NCBI GenBank assembly: GCA_035459965.1
Contig: DATHXC010000013.1
Location: 124,001-188,000, forward strand
Length of the DNA stretch: 64,000 nt
Reading direction: 5' to 3'
Source of the DNA: DATHXC01 sp035459965
GTDB taxonomy: Bacteria; Pseudomonadota; Gammaproteobacteria; Burkholderiales; Methylophilaceae
Part shown: one piece after another, positions 16,113-24,325 of the stretch
Layout: every line of letters starts with the position of its first letter
Position numbering within the stretch: the stretch's first letter is position 1
The notes under the pieces: generated by a model
Told to the model about the DNA's origin: nothing
Databases searched by the model: none
Seen by the model: the letters and a program-made list of their open reading frames with translations, nothing else
Translations under genes and position numbers: made by a program

Positions 16113-16958
16113 GTGAAATTGCATTTGTTGCGACCGTTTTTCATCTGCATTGCGCTGCTCATTTCATTGGCAGGGCATGCAGATGAAGTCGCTATCCCTC
16201 CACTACAACACCGTGTCACAGACCTCACCGCATCACTCAGTCCGGATCAGCAAGCAGCACTGGAAAGCAAACTGGCGGCTTTTGAGCAGCAAAAAGGCAG
16301 CCAGATCGCCATCCTCATGGTGCCCACCACCAAGCCCGAAGAGATAGACCAATACTCGATACGCGTGGTGGAAGCCTGGAAAATCGGCCGCAGCAAGGTG
16401 GATGATGGCGTACTGGTACTGGTGGCGAAAGATGATCGCAAGCTGCGTATTGAGGTTGGCTATGGCCTGGAAGGTGCAATCCCGGATGCCTATGCCAAGC
16501 GTATTATCGCCGAAGTCATCGCACCCTATTTCAAGCAAGGCGATATCTACGGCGGCTTGAATGCAGGTGTGGACCAGATCATCAGCCTTATTTCAGGTGA
16601 GCAGTTGCCGGCACCTGCGCAAAGCGGCAACGCCTCAGAGGGTAAAATCGAGCATATGCTGCCATTGCTGTTATTTGGCGGGCTGATTGCTGGCGGCCTG
16701 TTTCGTGCCATATTTGGGCGGTTTCTGGGTGGGGCGGCTACCGGCGGCCTGATTGGCGCCGCAGTATGGATACTGGGTGGCGGTTTGTTATTCGCGCTGG
16801 TGCTGGCTTTTATCGCATTTATCCTCACCATGAGTGGCGCCATCAATGCCCTTGGTGGCATGGGCGGAGGAGGGGGTGGCGGTTTCGGCGGTGGCAATGG
16901 CGGCTTCTCGGGCGGCGGCGGTGGCTTTGGCGGCGGTGGCGCATCGGGAGATTGGTAG
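16113..16958 (+). CDS. TPM-domain (YgcG-type) membrane protein with Gly-rich tail
   Basis: A 281-residue protein with a signal peptide (ending LAGHADE), a TPM domain at about residues 30-160 (LEVGYGLEGAIPD-like block EVGYGLEGAIPDAYAKRII), membrane segments around 190-250, and a C-terminal tail of about 35 residues that is almost wholly glycine, phenylalanine and asparagine. TPM domains have been proposed in plants to be phosphatases for photosystem repair; in bacteria the role is unclear. Translation begins at GTG 16113. It follows lemA by 56 bases and precedes a second TPM gene by 3. Confidence 0.9.
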   Translation: MKLHLLRPFFICIALLISLAGHADEVAIPPLQHRVTDLTASLSPDQQAALESKLAAFEQQKGSQIAILMVPTTKPEEIDQYSIRVVEAWKIGRSKVDDGVLVLVAKDDRKLRIEVGYGLEGAIPDAYAKRIIAEVIAPYFKQGDIYGGLNAGVDQIISLISGEQLPAPAQSGNASEGKIEHMLPLLLFGGLIAGGLFRAIFGRFLGGAATGGLIGAAVWILGGGLLFALVLAFIAFILTMSGAINALGGMGGGGGGGFGGGNGGFSGGGGGFGGGGASGDW

Positions 16959-16961
16959 CAT

Positions 16962-17471
16962 ATGATAAAAACTAAAGGCATCCGCAGGCTTTTCCGGCAC
17001 TTGTTCAGCACACCCTGGCATGTCATGCGCTATTTCCCCAAAACCACGCTCAATCATATTGAACAGGCCATCAAGCAAAGCGAAGCTTCACATAGTGGCG
17101 AGTTACGTTTTGTAGTGGAGGCGGATTTGCATCCACTCGATATCCTCAATGGAAAGCTCCCCAACGCACGCGCAATTGAGTTATTTTCGCAGCTACGAAT
17201 CTGGGATACTGCGCACAATAATGGCATCCTGATCTACCTGTTGATGGCAGATCGGGATGTAGAAATCATTGCTGACCGTGGCATCCATGCGCATGTGGGT
17301 GCTGAAGGCTGGGAATCTATCTGTAAGGCGATGGAAGCCAAGTTCCGCCAGGGTGAATTTGAGGCTGGTGTGTTACTCGGTATCAGCTTGATTACTCAAC
17401 AATTACAACAACACTTTCCTGCAAATGGCCCGAATGAAAATGAGCTCTCTGATAAACCGCTTATCCTCTAA
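16962..17471 (+). CDS. Second TPM-domain protein, no membrane anchor
   Basis: A 169-residue TPM-domain protein without a signal peptide. The recognisable blocks are LNHIEQAIKQSEASHSGELRFVVE, IWDTAHNNGILIYLLMADRDVEIIADRGIH and FEAGVLLGISLITQQLQQHFP. These correspond to the TPM fold of the preceding gene but lack its hydrophobic and glycine-rich parts, so this may work with it from the cytoplasmic side. Its 3' end overlaps the next gene by 47 bases in another frame. LemA plus a long and a short TPM protein is a recurrent trio in betaproteobacteria. Confidence 0.88.
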   Translation: MIKTKGIRRLFRHLFSTPWHVMRYFPKTTLNHIEQAIKQSEASHSGELRFVVEADLHPLDILNGKLPNARAIELFSQLRIWDTAHNNGILIYLLMADRDVEIIADRGIHAHVGAEGWESICKAMEAKFRQGEFEAGVLLGISLITQQLQQHFPANGPNENELSDKPLIL

Positions 17472-18102
17472 ACGACTATTCTCACGCTCATCGCGTTATA
17501 GCGCCATGATGGCTTTGAGTTTGCTGTTATCAAGCAATATGGCATTTGCAGACTGGGTGTCAATGGATCGCGTACTCAAGCAACAGCCCGTTTTAACGGG
17601 CTTTTCTATGTGTCGTAGCGGAGGTTGTGCTGAAGTTCTACATGTTGTCATTAGCGATGAAGAGTGGCAGCAAGTCAGGGCTGTATTTGACCCCGTGCCA
17701 GAAAACGCTGCTGAAGAGCGTGCCTCCATCTCAAAAGCAATCGGCGTGATGGAGTCTATTGTTGGCCCCAAAACCGGCACCAGCACTGATCGTGCAGGCA
17801 CCTTTGGCAATTCTGACTATCCAGGCCAGATGGATTGCAATGATGAAGCCATTAATTCCACCAACTATATGAAGCTCATGCAGCAGGATAGCTTGCTGCA
17901 TTTCCACCATATTCTGCAGCCGAAGAAGCGTGGTTATTTCTTTAATGGCTGGCCACACAGCACTGCCGCCATTGGCGAGATAGAAGGTGGGCAGTCTTTT
18001 GCCGTTGATTCATGGTTCCATGATAATGGGCAGCCCGCAGAAATTTTACCGCTGGATCTATGGAAATCTGGCTGGAAGCCCGAAAATACAACAGCACACT
18101 AA
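17425..18102 (+). CDS. Secreted protein of unknown function downstream of lemA/TPM
   Basis: A 225-residue protein I do not recognise by family. A signal-type N-terminus (basic, then MALSLLLSSNMAFADW, cut near residue 43) suggests export. The mature part begins WVSMDRVLKQQPVLTGFSMC, has the cysteines MCRSGGC and MDCNDE (possible disulfides), and contains NSTNYMKLMQQDSLLHFH and AVDSWFHDNGQPAEILPL. The start overlaps the TPM gene; ATG 17434 and 17440 are alternatives. It is probably the last gene of the lemA cluster, ending 95 bases before proS. Confidence 0.72.
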   Translation: MARMKMSSLINRLSSKRLFSRSSRYSAMMALSLLLSSNMAFADWVSMDRVLKQQPVLTGFSMCRSGGCAEVLHVVISDEEWQQVRAVFDPVPENAAEERASISKAIGVMESIVGPKTGTSTDRAGTFGNSDYPGQMDCNDEAINSTNYMKLMQQDSLLHFHHILQPKKRGYFFNGWPHSTAAIGEIEGGQSFAVDSWFHDNGQPAEILPLDLWKSGWKPENTTAH

Positions 18103-18197
18103 TCCAGAGTATGTGATTTATCGCAATGGCTGCTACTGACTTGCCCGCACTTTCTCTATAAAATTCACCCCTTATTCCGTTATTAAAAGACCATTTC

Positions 18198-19937
18198 ATG
18201 CGCGCATCGCAATTTTTTATCGCCACTCAAAAAGAAGCCCCACAAGAAGCCGAACTGCCCAGCCATCGCTTGATGCTGCGCGCAGGATTGATCAAGCGCC
18301 TGGGTTCAGGCCTGTATAGCTGGATGCCGTTGGGTCTGCGTGTTTTGCGCAAGGTTGAAGCCATTGTGCGCGATGAAATGAACAAAGCCGGTGCGCTGGA
18401 ATTGCTGATGCCAGCGGTGCAACCTAAAGAGCTGTGGGAAGAAACCGGGCGTTGGGCAGTATTCGGCCCACAGATGCTCAAGATTACTGATCGCCATGAA
18501 CGCTCCTTCTGTTTCGGGCCTACGCATGAAGAAGTCATTACTGATATTGCACGCAAGGAAATACGCAGCTACAAGCAGCTACCACTGAATTTCTACCAGA
18601 TACAGACCAAGTTTCGTGATGAGATACGCCCACGTTTTGGCGTGATGCGCGCGCGCGAGTTCATGATGAAAGATGCTTATTCTTTCCATACTGATCTGGC
18701 TTCTTTGGAGCAGACTTATCAGGCGATGTACCAGAGTTACAGCAATGTATTCACCCGCCTTGGTCTTAAATTCCGCGCTGTACGCGCAGATACCGGTGCC
18801 ATCGGTGGTGATGGCTCGCATGAGTTTCATGTGCTGGCAGATTCTGGTGAAGATGCTTTGGCGTATTGCCCTGATTCAGATTACGCAGCCAATGTGGAGC
18901 TGGCAGAAGCGCTGCCGCCAAAGCAGCCAAGAGCTGCAGCCACCGAGACTATGCGTGAGGTGGATACACCCAAGCAGACCGCCTGCGAAGATGTCGCCGC
19001 TTTACTTGAGATCGGCATTGAGCGCACAGTAAAAGCCATTGCACTGGTTGCACCAAGTCAAGCTGCGCCGGATCAAGAGGGTCAGCCTCAATTTTATTTG
19101 CTGCTATTGCGCGGTGACCACAATCTGAATGAAATCAAGGTCGCCAAGCTGGATGGCCTGGCAGATTTCCGTTTCGCACGTGAAGATGAAATCCGCGCCA
19201 ACCTGAATTGCCCTCCCGGTTTCATTGGCCCTGTAGGCGTTGCCTCTACGGTAAAGGTGATTGCAGACCATACGGTTGCTGCGATGAGTGATTTTGTTTG
19301 TGGCGCGAATAAACCTAAATTCCATTTGGCAGGCGTCAATTTTGGCCGTGATCTGCCAGAGCCTTTGCTGGTGGCTGATATCCGTAATGTGATTACGGGG
19401 GATGCCAGCCCGGATGGCAAGGGTGCGCTCGAGCTATGTCGTGGTATCGAAGTCGGCCATATCTTCCAGTTGCGTACAAAATACGCGCAAGCGATGAATG
19501 CGACCTATCTCGACGAGACAGGCCAGAGCAAGGTGATGGAAATGGGATGCTACGGCATCGGCGTATCACGGATTGTGGGTGCGGCGATTGAGCAGGGCAA
19601 TGATGCGCGCGGCATTATCTTCCCTGCCGCCATGGCGCCATTCCAGGTTGCAATTGCACCAATAGGAATGGATAAGAGCGAGGCCGTGAAAGAGGCGGCC
19701 TTGAAGCTTTACGCAGAATTACAAGCCGCAGGCATTGATGTATTGCTGGATGACCGTGGTGAGCGACCCGGCGTAATGTTCGCCGAGATGGAGCTGATTG
19801 GTATACCGCATCGTATCGTGATTGGTGACCGCGGACTGAAAGAAAATCAGGTGGAATATCAGGCGCGTACCGACACTGAAGCTAAATCGGTATCATTGAT
19901 AGACATCGTGGATTTCATCACAAAAGCCGCATGCTAA
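18198..19937 (+). CDS. proS: Prolyl-tRNA synthetase (bacterial type, with editing domain)
   Basis: A 579-residue class II synthetase charging tRNA-Pro. It begins MRASQFFIATQKEAP, motif 2 is QIQTKFRDEIRPRFGVMRAREF, motif 3 falls near GIGVSRIVGAAIEQ, and the INS editing domain that clears Ala-tRNA-Pro sits between (about residues 225-400, including the GPVGV block). The anticodon-binding domain closes the protein (YAELQAAGIDVLLDDRGERPGVMFAEMELIGIPHRI). Its stop overlaps the downstream lytic transglycosylase gene by 7 bases. Confidence 0.97.
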   Translation: MRASQFFIATQKEAPQEAELPSHRLMLRAGLIKRLGSGLYSWMPLGLRVLRKVEAIVRDEMNKAGALELLMPAVQPKELWEETGRWAVFGPQMLKITDRHERSFCFGPTHEEVITDIARKEIRSYKQLPLNFYQIQTKFRDEIRPRFGVMRAREFMMKDAYSFHTDLASLEQTYQAMYQSYSNVFTRLGLKFRAVRADTGAIGGDGSHEFHVLADSGEDALAYCPDSDYAANVELAEALPPKQPRAAATETMREVDTPKQTACEDVAALLEIGIERTVKAIALVAPSQAAPDQEGQPQFYLLLLRGDHNLNEIKVAKLDGLADFRFAREDEIRANLNCPPGFIGPVGVASTVKVIADHTVAAMSDFVCGANKPKFHLAGVNFGRDLPEPLLVADIRNVITGDASPDGKGALELCRGIEVGHIFQLRTKYAQAMNATYLDETGQSKVMEMGCYGIGVSRIVGAAIEQGNDARGIIFPAAMAPFQVAIAPIGMDKSEAVKEAALKLYAELQAAGIDVLLDDRGERPGVMFAEMELIGIPHRIVIGDRGLKENQVEYQARTDTEAKSVSLIDIVDFITKAAC

Positions 19938-20548
19938 CTAGCATTAAACATGGGTTGTATGTAGCGCTGTTGTTGCTATCAGTGTCTACATCACAAGTGT
20001 TTGCTGGAGGGCAGATTGAGGAGCCGCTTTCCAATAGTGTAAAAACCATGATGCAGAAAACCATCAGCGATAGCGCAGCACCCAGGCTGGTATTTGCTAA
20101 TGAGATGGAAGGGCGCATATGGATGCGCGAGATGTCTGAGCGATTGCAAAAGCGCATGCCTGATAAAACCATGCGCGAGGATTTTTTGCGTACCGTACAT
20201 TACGAGGCCACTCGGGCTGGTCTAGATCCGCAGCTGGTATTAGGCTTGATCCAGGTGGAAAGCGGCTTTAAGAAATATGCAGTGTCATCAGTAGGTGCAC
20301 GTGGCTTTATGCAGGTCATGCCATTCTGGGTGCGCAGCATTGGTGCGCCAGACCATAATTTGTTCCATCTGAGGCTCAATTTACGCTATGGCTGCACCAT
20401 ACTCAGGCACTATCTGGATATCGAGCGTGGAGATCTGTATCGTGCCCTAGGTCGTTATAATGGCAGCCTGGGTCAGCCACAGTACCCGAATATGGTCGTT
20501 GGCGCCTGGCGTAAAAACTGGACTTACATCCCCTTAGACGCTAAATAG
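19931..20548 (+). CDS. Lytic transglycosylase, SLT domain (LT1 family)
   Basis: A 205-residue secreted murein lytic transglycosylase. After a signal peptide (ending STSQVFAGG) comes a helical region and then the SLT domain: the catalytic glutamate is in LIQVESGFKKYAVSSVGARGFMQVMP, followed by LNLRYGCTILRHYLD and ALGRYNGSLGQPQYP. It cleaves glycan strands to leave anhydro-muramic ends. The overlap with proS is a conserved neighbourhood in betaproteobacteria, with no clear functional link. The product is short, lacking the superhelical ring of Slt70. Confidence 0.92.
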   Translation: MLTSIKHGLYVALLLLSVSTSQVFAGGQIEEPLSNSVKTMMQKTISDSAAPRLVFANEMEGRIWMREMSERLQKRMPDKTMREDFLRTVHYEATRAGLDPQLVLGLIQVESGFKKYAVSSVGARGFMQVMPFWVRSIGAPDHNLFHLRLNLRYGCTILRHYLDIERGDLYRALGRYNGSLGQPQYPNMVVGAWRKNWTYIPLDAK

Positions 20549-20703
20549 CCACCTCACCTCGCACTTCCTTGGTGCAAAAATGTTTACATCCCCTTCTTTT
20601 TCATACTAGTATCTGCACAGCGGTTTCCCTGTGAGCATGCTAACTATATTTATTCGCCCTCAGGTTCCGCTGTAATTCCATCAAACCTAAGAGGGAGGAA
20701 TGT

Positions 20704-21207
20704 ATGTCTAAGTTAATTGCACTATCCGTGAGTATTGCGTTGCTTGGTGGCGTGTGGGCTTATCTGGCGTTAGGGCCATTGGCTGGAATGGTGTTGGTAT
20801 GGGCAGGGTTTATTGCCTGGGGTTGCTATTTTCATACCGGGGCAGATAACGCCGCGTTGCAAAAAACCATTGTTGGCATGATATACGGTGCTGTTATTGC
20901 AGGCATTGCCTTATACCTGGTTGGCCTCAATCCAATCGGCCTGCCCGGCGCAGTTGGCCCGGCCGTGTATATTGCAGTGACGGTATTTTTCCTGGTGATT
21001 GTTGCTGGTTGTAATTTGTTATCTGTAGTGCCAGCCAATGTCTATGGTTACGCAGCGACGGCAGCTTATGCATTACAAACCGCTGATGCTGGCAGTGTTA
21101 TAGCGCTGAACCTGACAAATCCGGTCCTGCTGATTGCGTTGTCTACAGTGTTAGGTGCCTTGTTCGGGCTGGCTTCAGGCAAGCTTGCCGGGGTGCTTGG
21201 TAAGTAA
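20704..21207 (+). CDS. DUF1097 family membrane protein
   Basis: A 167-residue very hydrophobic protein with about five or six membrane helices. It begins MSKLIALSVSIALLGGVWAY and contains WAGFIAWGCYFHTG and a C-terminal LGALFGLASGKLAGVLG. These fit DUF1097, inner-membrane proteins of unknown transport role. GGGAGGAATGT precedes the ATG, a strong ribosome site. It stands alone, followed by a good terminator shared with the convergent next gene. Confidence 0.85.
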   Translation: MSKLIALSVSIALLGGVWAYLALGPLAGMVLVWAGFIAWGCYFHTGADNAALQKTIVGMIYGAVIAGIALYLVGLNPIGLPGAVGPAVYIAVTVFFLVIVAGCNLLSVVPANVYGYAATAAYALQTADAGSVIALNLTNPVLLIALSTVLGALFGLASGKLAGVLGK

Positions 21208-21225
21208 TTTTAAGAAGCTTTAGAC

Positions 21226-21262
21226 AGAAAAAAGCCGCCTGATAATAGGCGGCTTTTTATTT
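21226..21262. terminator. Bidirectional Rho-independent terminator
   Basis: Arms AAGCCGCCT (21232-21240) and AGGCGGCTT (21247-21255) surround a six-base loop, with an A run before and a T run after. It separates the convergent DUF1097 gene and the secreted-protein gene at 21301 and can end transcription from both sides. Confidence 0.9.
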
Positions 21263-21300
21263 TGCTATGCTTAATAAAGACTATTTATAGTGAAGCATAT

Positions 21301-22182
21301 TTATAGCGATTGATCCGATATCTTGAACCCATAATAGGTGCCAAACTCACCCTCTGGTTCGTGATACACGAAAAACATGCCATTGCTGTATCCAAGGCCG
21401 TTGAAATGATTTTGTGCGCGTAGCTTCATGGTCTTAGGCAATGCGCTTTTGCCAACCAGCTTGCCTGTTAGGTCAAAAATCAGCACCGTTTTGTGATCTA
21501 CATCCAGCAAAGCCAGCTCTTCCCCTTTGATGCCAGTGTAGGCTACATAGTGGTCGCTGATATCGTCGGTTTGCGCACCGACTGCTGCAATGTCCAGCTT
21601 GATTTCGCCCACTTTTTCTCTTTGCTTAAGATCTACCAGCCACACTGAATTGCTGCGTTCCTGCTTGGCATAATAGATATTGGTTTCGGCATTGTAGCTA
21701 GGCATGGTGGCTGCATCACCAAATGCAGGGTTAAAGCCGAATACATCTTTTGAGGTATTTTTCAACGTGCCGTCTTCAGCGAGATCAAGGCTAAAAATGC
21801 CGGTGTTAGGAGTGAAGCCCGCACCGGTGGATATGTTGTAGGTAATAGTTTCCAGCTGGTAAGTCTTCGTGTTGTAGTAGATGGAGCGATTGTCGTAACC
21901 GGGTTTTGCTGAGGAAATATATTTGCCATCAGCGCTGTAGACATGGATTTCAGAGTTCGAGTTCTGGTTTTCCATATCGCCCGGAACCGGTGCCAATCCT
22001 CCATCTGCAATGTAATAGCGCTGGTGCTCTGGTACAAATGCAACCGTCATGGGGCGGGTGGTGGGTTTTTTGGCCAGCGGTATCTTAATGCCCAGGCTTG
22101 CTTCGGGCAACACTTGTGCAACCGACAACAAAGGGCTGAGCAGTAAAGCGACTAGGGGAATAGCTATTTTGATTGATGACAT
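21301..22182 (-). CDS. Periplasmic protein of unknown function, beta-propeller-like
   Basis: A 293-residue exported protein (signal peptide ending LLSVAQ). The mature part has repeats resembling propeller blades, each pairing a short strand with a turn: QRYYIADGG, SEIHVYSADGKYI, NSVWLVDLKQREKVGEIKL and KTVLIFDLTGKLVGKS. This suggests an NHL- or YncE-like fold. No catalytic or metal site is evident. It has its own terminator and promoter space and no functional neighbours. Propeller assignment is inference from repeat spacing; I do not recognise the family. Confidence 0.65.
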   Translation of the reverse strand: MSSIKIAIPLVALLLSPLLSVAQVLPEASLGIKIPLAKKPTTRPMTVAFVPEHQRYYIADGGLAPVPGDMENQNSNSEIHVYSADGKYISSAKPGYDNRSIYYNTKTYQLETITYNISTGAGFTPNTGIFSLDLAEDGTLKNTSKDVFGFNPAFGDAATMPSYNAETNIYYAKQERSNSVWLVDLKQREKVGEIKLDIAAVGAQTDDISDHYVAYTGIKGEELALLDVDHKTVLIFDLTGKLVGKSALPKTMKLRAQNHFNGLGYSNGMFFVYHEPEGEFGTYYGFKISDQSL

Positions 22183-22339
22183 TAGATTAGGCTCTCTAAA
22201 TTGAAGGGTATTGCAAAATACTTGTGTGTAATAAGGTAGCCAATTATAGGCATTAACAATAGCATTCTGCTAAAGCCTGCATACGGATTGATTAAGATGC
22301 GGCGACTAAGCGCATAGTTCCTTTACTCTCTAGGTCTGA

Positions 22340-23377
22340 CTATTCTGTTGGGCCGCCGCGTTCTATCAGCATGGCATCACCATAGCTAAAAAAGCGGTAT
22401 TTATTTGCAATCGCATGTTGGTAGGCCTGTTTAATATGGTTAAAACCTGCAAATGCAGATACCAGCATCAGCAGGGTACTTTTTGGCAGATGAAAGTTGG
22501 TCAGCAGGCGATCTACAACTTGAAACTGATAGCCTGGCATGATGAAAATATCTGTTTCTCCATTACCCGCAACCAGCTTGCCTGAGCGGGCGGCACTTTC
22601 CAGGGCGCGTAGTGCTGTGGTGCCGATTGCAGTCACTTTCCCACCACGTTTTTTCGCTGCATTAATTTCATGCACTGTGCTCTCTGGTACTGAAAAAATC
22701 TCGCTATGCATGGTGTGCTCGGCAATATTGTCTACGCGCACCGGCTGAAAGGTACCCGCGCCGACATGCAGGGTAACGTAGGCGATTTTGATGCCGAGCA
22801 AGGAAAGTTTTTCCAGCATATTTGCATCAAAGTGCAAACCCGCTGTGGGCGCAGCGACTGCTCCCGGATGAACTCCGTAGACAGTCTGATAACGTTCTTC
22901 ATCAGTGCTGTCTGCAGCGTGTGTGATGTAAGGCGGTAACGGTAACGCGCCATATTGTTCCAGTAGCTCAAGAATGCTGGCTTCAGTATGAAATTCAAGC
23001 AGGAACAAATCATCCTGCCGTTCTAATACCTCCACCTCAAAATCGCCTGCCAGGGTCAATCTGCTACCGGGCTTGGGTGAGCGGGATGCACGTATGTGCG
23101 CCAACGCCTGATGGTCATCAATGATACGTTCAATGAGCACCTCCACCTCGCCACCACTACTTTTACGCCCGGCCAGCCTGGCTTTGATCACACGAGTGTC
23201 GTTGAATATCACCAGGTCGCCAGCTGCAAGAAAGTCGGGCAGCTCAATAAATTGCTGGTCAGCCATTGTCCCCGTGTTGCCGTCCAGTCTTAGCAGTCGG
23301 CTTGCATTGCGCTGTTTAGCGGGGAATTGAGCAATAAGTGCATCAGGCAGAATAAAATCAAAATCAGTGGTTCGCAT
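22340..23377 (-). CDS. queA: S-adenosylmethionine:tRNA ribosyltransferase-isomerase
   Basis: QueA transfers and isomerises the ribosyl part of SAM onto preQ1 in tRNA to form epoxyqueuosine. The 345-residue protein starts MRTTDFDFILPDALIAQFP and has VIFNDTRVIKARL, GAVAAPTAGLHFD, YVTLHVGAGTFQPVRV and LLTNFHLPKSTLLMLVSAFAG, all diagnostic. Length matches the family. In many bacteria tgt, yajC, secD and secF follow queA; none are visible here on the 3' side, which instead has the gene at 21301. It is divergent from tRNA-Leu with about 33 bases between. Confidence 0.97.
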   Translation of the reverse strand: MRTTDFDFILPDALIAQFPAKQRNASRLLRLDGNTGTMADQQFIELPDFLAAGDLVIFNDTRVIKARLAGRKSSGGEVEVLIERIIDDHQALAHIRASRSPKPGSRLTLAGDFEVEVLERQDDLFLLEFHTEASILELLEQYGALPLPPYITHAADSTDEERYQTVYGVHPGAVAAPTAGLHFDANMLEKLSLLGIKIAYVTLHVGAGTFQPVRVDNIAEHTMHSEIFSVPESTVHEINAAKKRGGKVTAIGTTALRALESAARSGKLVAGNGETDIFIMPGYQFQVVDRLLTNFHLPKSTLLMLVSAFAGFNHIKQAYQHAIANKYRFFSYGDAMLIERGGPTE

Positions 23378-23410
23378 ATATCTCAGTGTTTGTTATAATG
23401 CCGCTCCTGC

Positions 23411-23496
23411 GCCGGGGTGGCGGAATTGGTAGACGCACTGGACTCAAAATCCAGCGAGGGCAACTTCATGGGGGTTCGATTCCCCCCCCCGGCACC
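23411..23496 (+). tRNA. tRNA-Leu(CAA)
   Basis: An 86-nucleotide cloverleaf with acceptor arms GCCGGGG and CCCCGGC, the D-loop stretch TTGGTAGACGC, anticodon stem CTGGA/TCCAG with loop CTCAAAA giving anticodon CAA (reads UUG), a long class II variable arm and a T-arm GGGTTCGATTCCC-type. Discriminator A and CCA are encoded at 23493-23496. Confidence 0.95.
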
Positions 23497-23841
23497 AGTC
23501 CTTAAGTTTCTCAAGTTTGAATTTTCGGTATTTCAAGAAATCTCCAAGTTAGAAATTCCAGGCGATATTCTCAAAGTGGCAAATTTGCCACAGTCTTAAA
23601 AATCCAGCCGCGATTATACGTTAGTAATCTTTTGTTATGCCTCATACACTTATGCGGCAGGCCTTTCTATTTTCAATATTTCAGCCAATTCACCGCTTGA
23701 ACTTAACTTTCTATTATGCTAGTTTGCAAACATTGTAACTAAGTTGTTACAAAGTGAAAGTGGTTGTAAATCTTTTCGTAACATTACTCATTCCCTGCAG
23801 GCTTGTTGGCAGAAATGATGGTTCGATCAGGAGTAATAGTA
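23497..23841. other. 345-base non-coding stretch before the cox operon
   Basis: No gene is supportable here. The part after the tRNA is A/T-rich with a CAAGTTT...AAACTTG-like tract but no clear terminator. The right half carries the perfect palindrome at 23733-23752 and probably the cox promoter. Confidence 0.6.
23733..23752. promoter_or_regulatory. Palindrome TTGTAAC-N6-GTTACAA ahead of the cox operon
   Basis: Two perfect seven-base inverted arms separated by six bases, 90 bases before the preferred DUF2244 start. A looser pair of half-sites follows (GTTGTAA at 23763 and GTAACA at 23778). The size and symmetry suit a dimeric regulator operator. The cognate protein is unknown. Weak hairpin formation is an alternative. 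Confidence 0.5.
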
Positions 23842-24306
23842 GTGGTATCAACATCAGGGGATTACCAGATTATTGCGCGGCCCAACCGATCCCTTTCTTC
23901 TAGGGGAATGGTCAAGGTTGTTGCCTTGATTGCATTGTTCTCTCTCGTTGTTGCCATTGGTTTTAGTCTTGCAGGGGCATGGCTTGTTCTGCCATTTGCG
24001 GGGCTGGAGTTGTTAGCACTGGCGTATGCTTTTTACTATATCAACTGCCATGCAGGGGATTATGAAAGTATCACCATCGCTGGCGACCAACTGGCTGTAG
24101 AAAAAAGAAATTATAAAAATACCAGCCAGGTTGTGTTTAGTCGTTATTGGGCACGTGTTTTATTGCGTGAACTACCCAGTGGCGATCAATCATTATTACT
24201 ACGCTCACACGGCAAAGAGATCGAGTTTGGTCGGAATTTTATGAATAACGACCAACGCTTGGCATTAGCTCAACAATTAAAAAAACGTGTGGGTGCTGTT
24301 TTATAA
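23842..24306 (+). CDS. DUF2244 membrane protein heading the cox operon
   Basis: A protein of about 154 residues with two central membrane helices (VALIALFSLVVAIGFSLAGAW and FAGLELLALAYAFYYI-type). The family mark RPNRSLSSRG sits near the N-terminus and the second half has YWARVLLRE. The GTG at 23842 is chosen because AGGAG lies eight bases upstream and because it places RPNRSLS where the family has it; the frame is open to TTG 23803. DUF2244 genes often stand directly before coxB in alpha- and betaproteobacteria, suggesting a role in oxidase biogenesis, unproven. Confidence 0.82.
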   Translation: MVSTSGDYQIIARPNRSLSSRGMVKVVALIALFSLVVAIGFSLAGAWLVLPFAGLELLALAYAFYYINCHAGDYESITIAGDQLAVEKRNYKNTSQVVFSRYWARVLLRELPSGDQSLLLRSHGKEIEFGRNFMNNDQRLALAQQLKKRVGAVL

Positions 24307-24325
24307 CCTCATTTTGGGAGTGAGT

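Noticed and set aside
16547..17026. Proline-rich minus-strand frame of 159 residues opposite the TPM gene
   Set aside because: It is the complement of the glycine-rich tail; composition explains the open frame and there is no ribosome site or family match.
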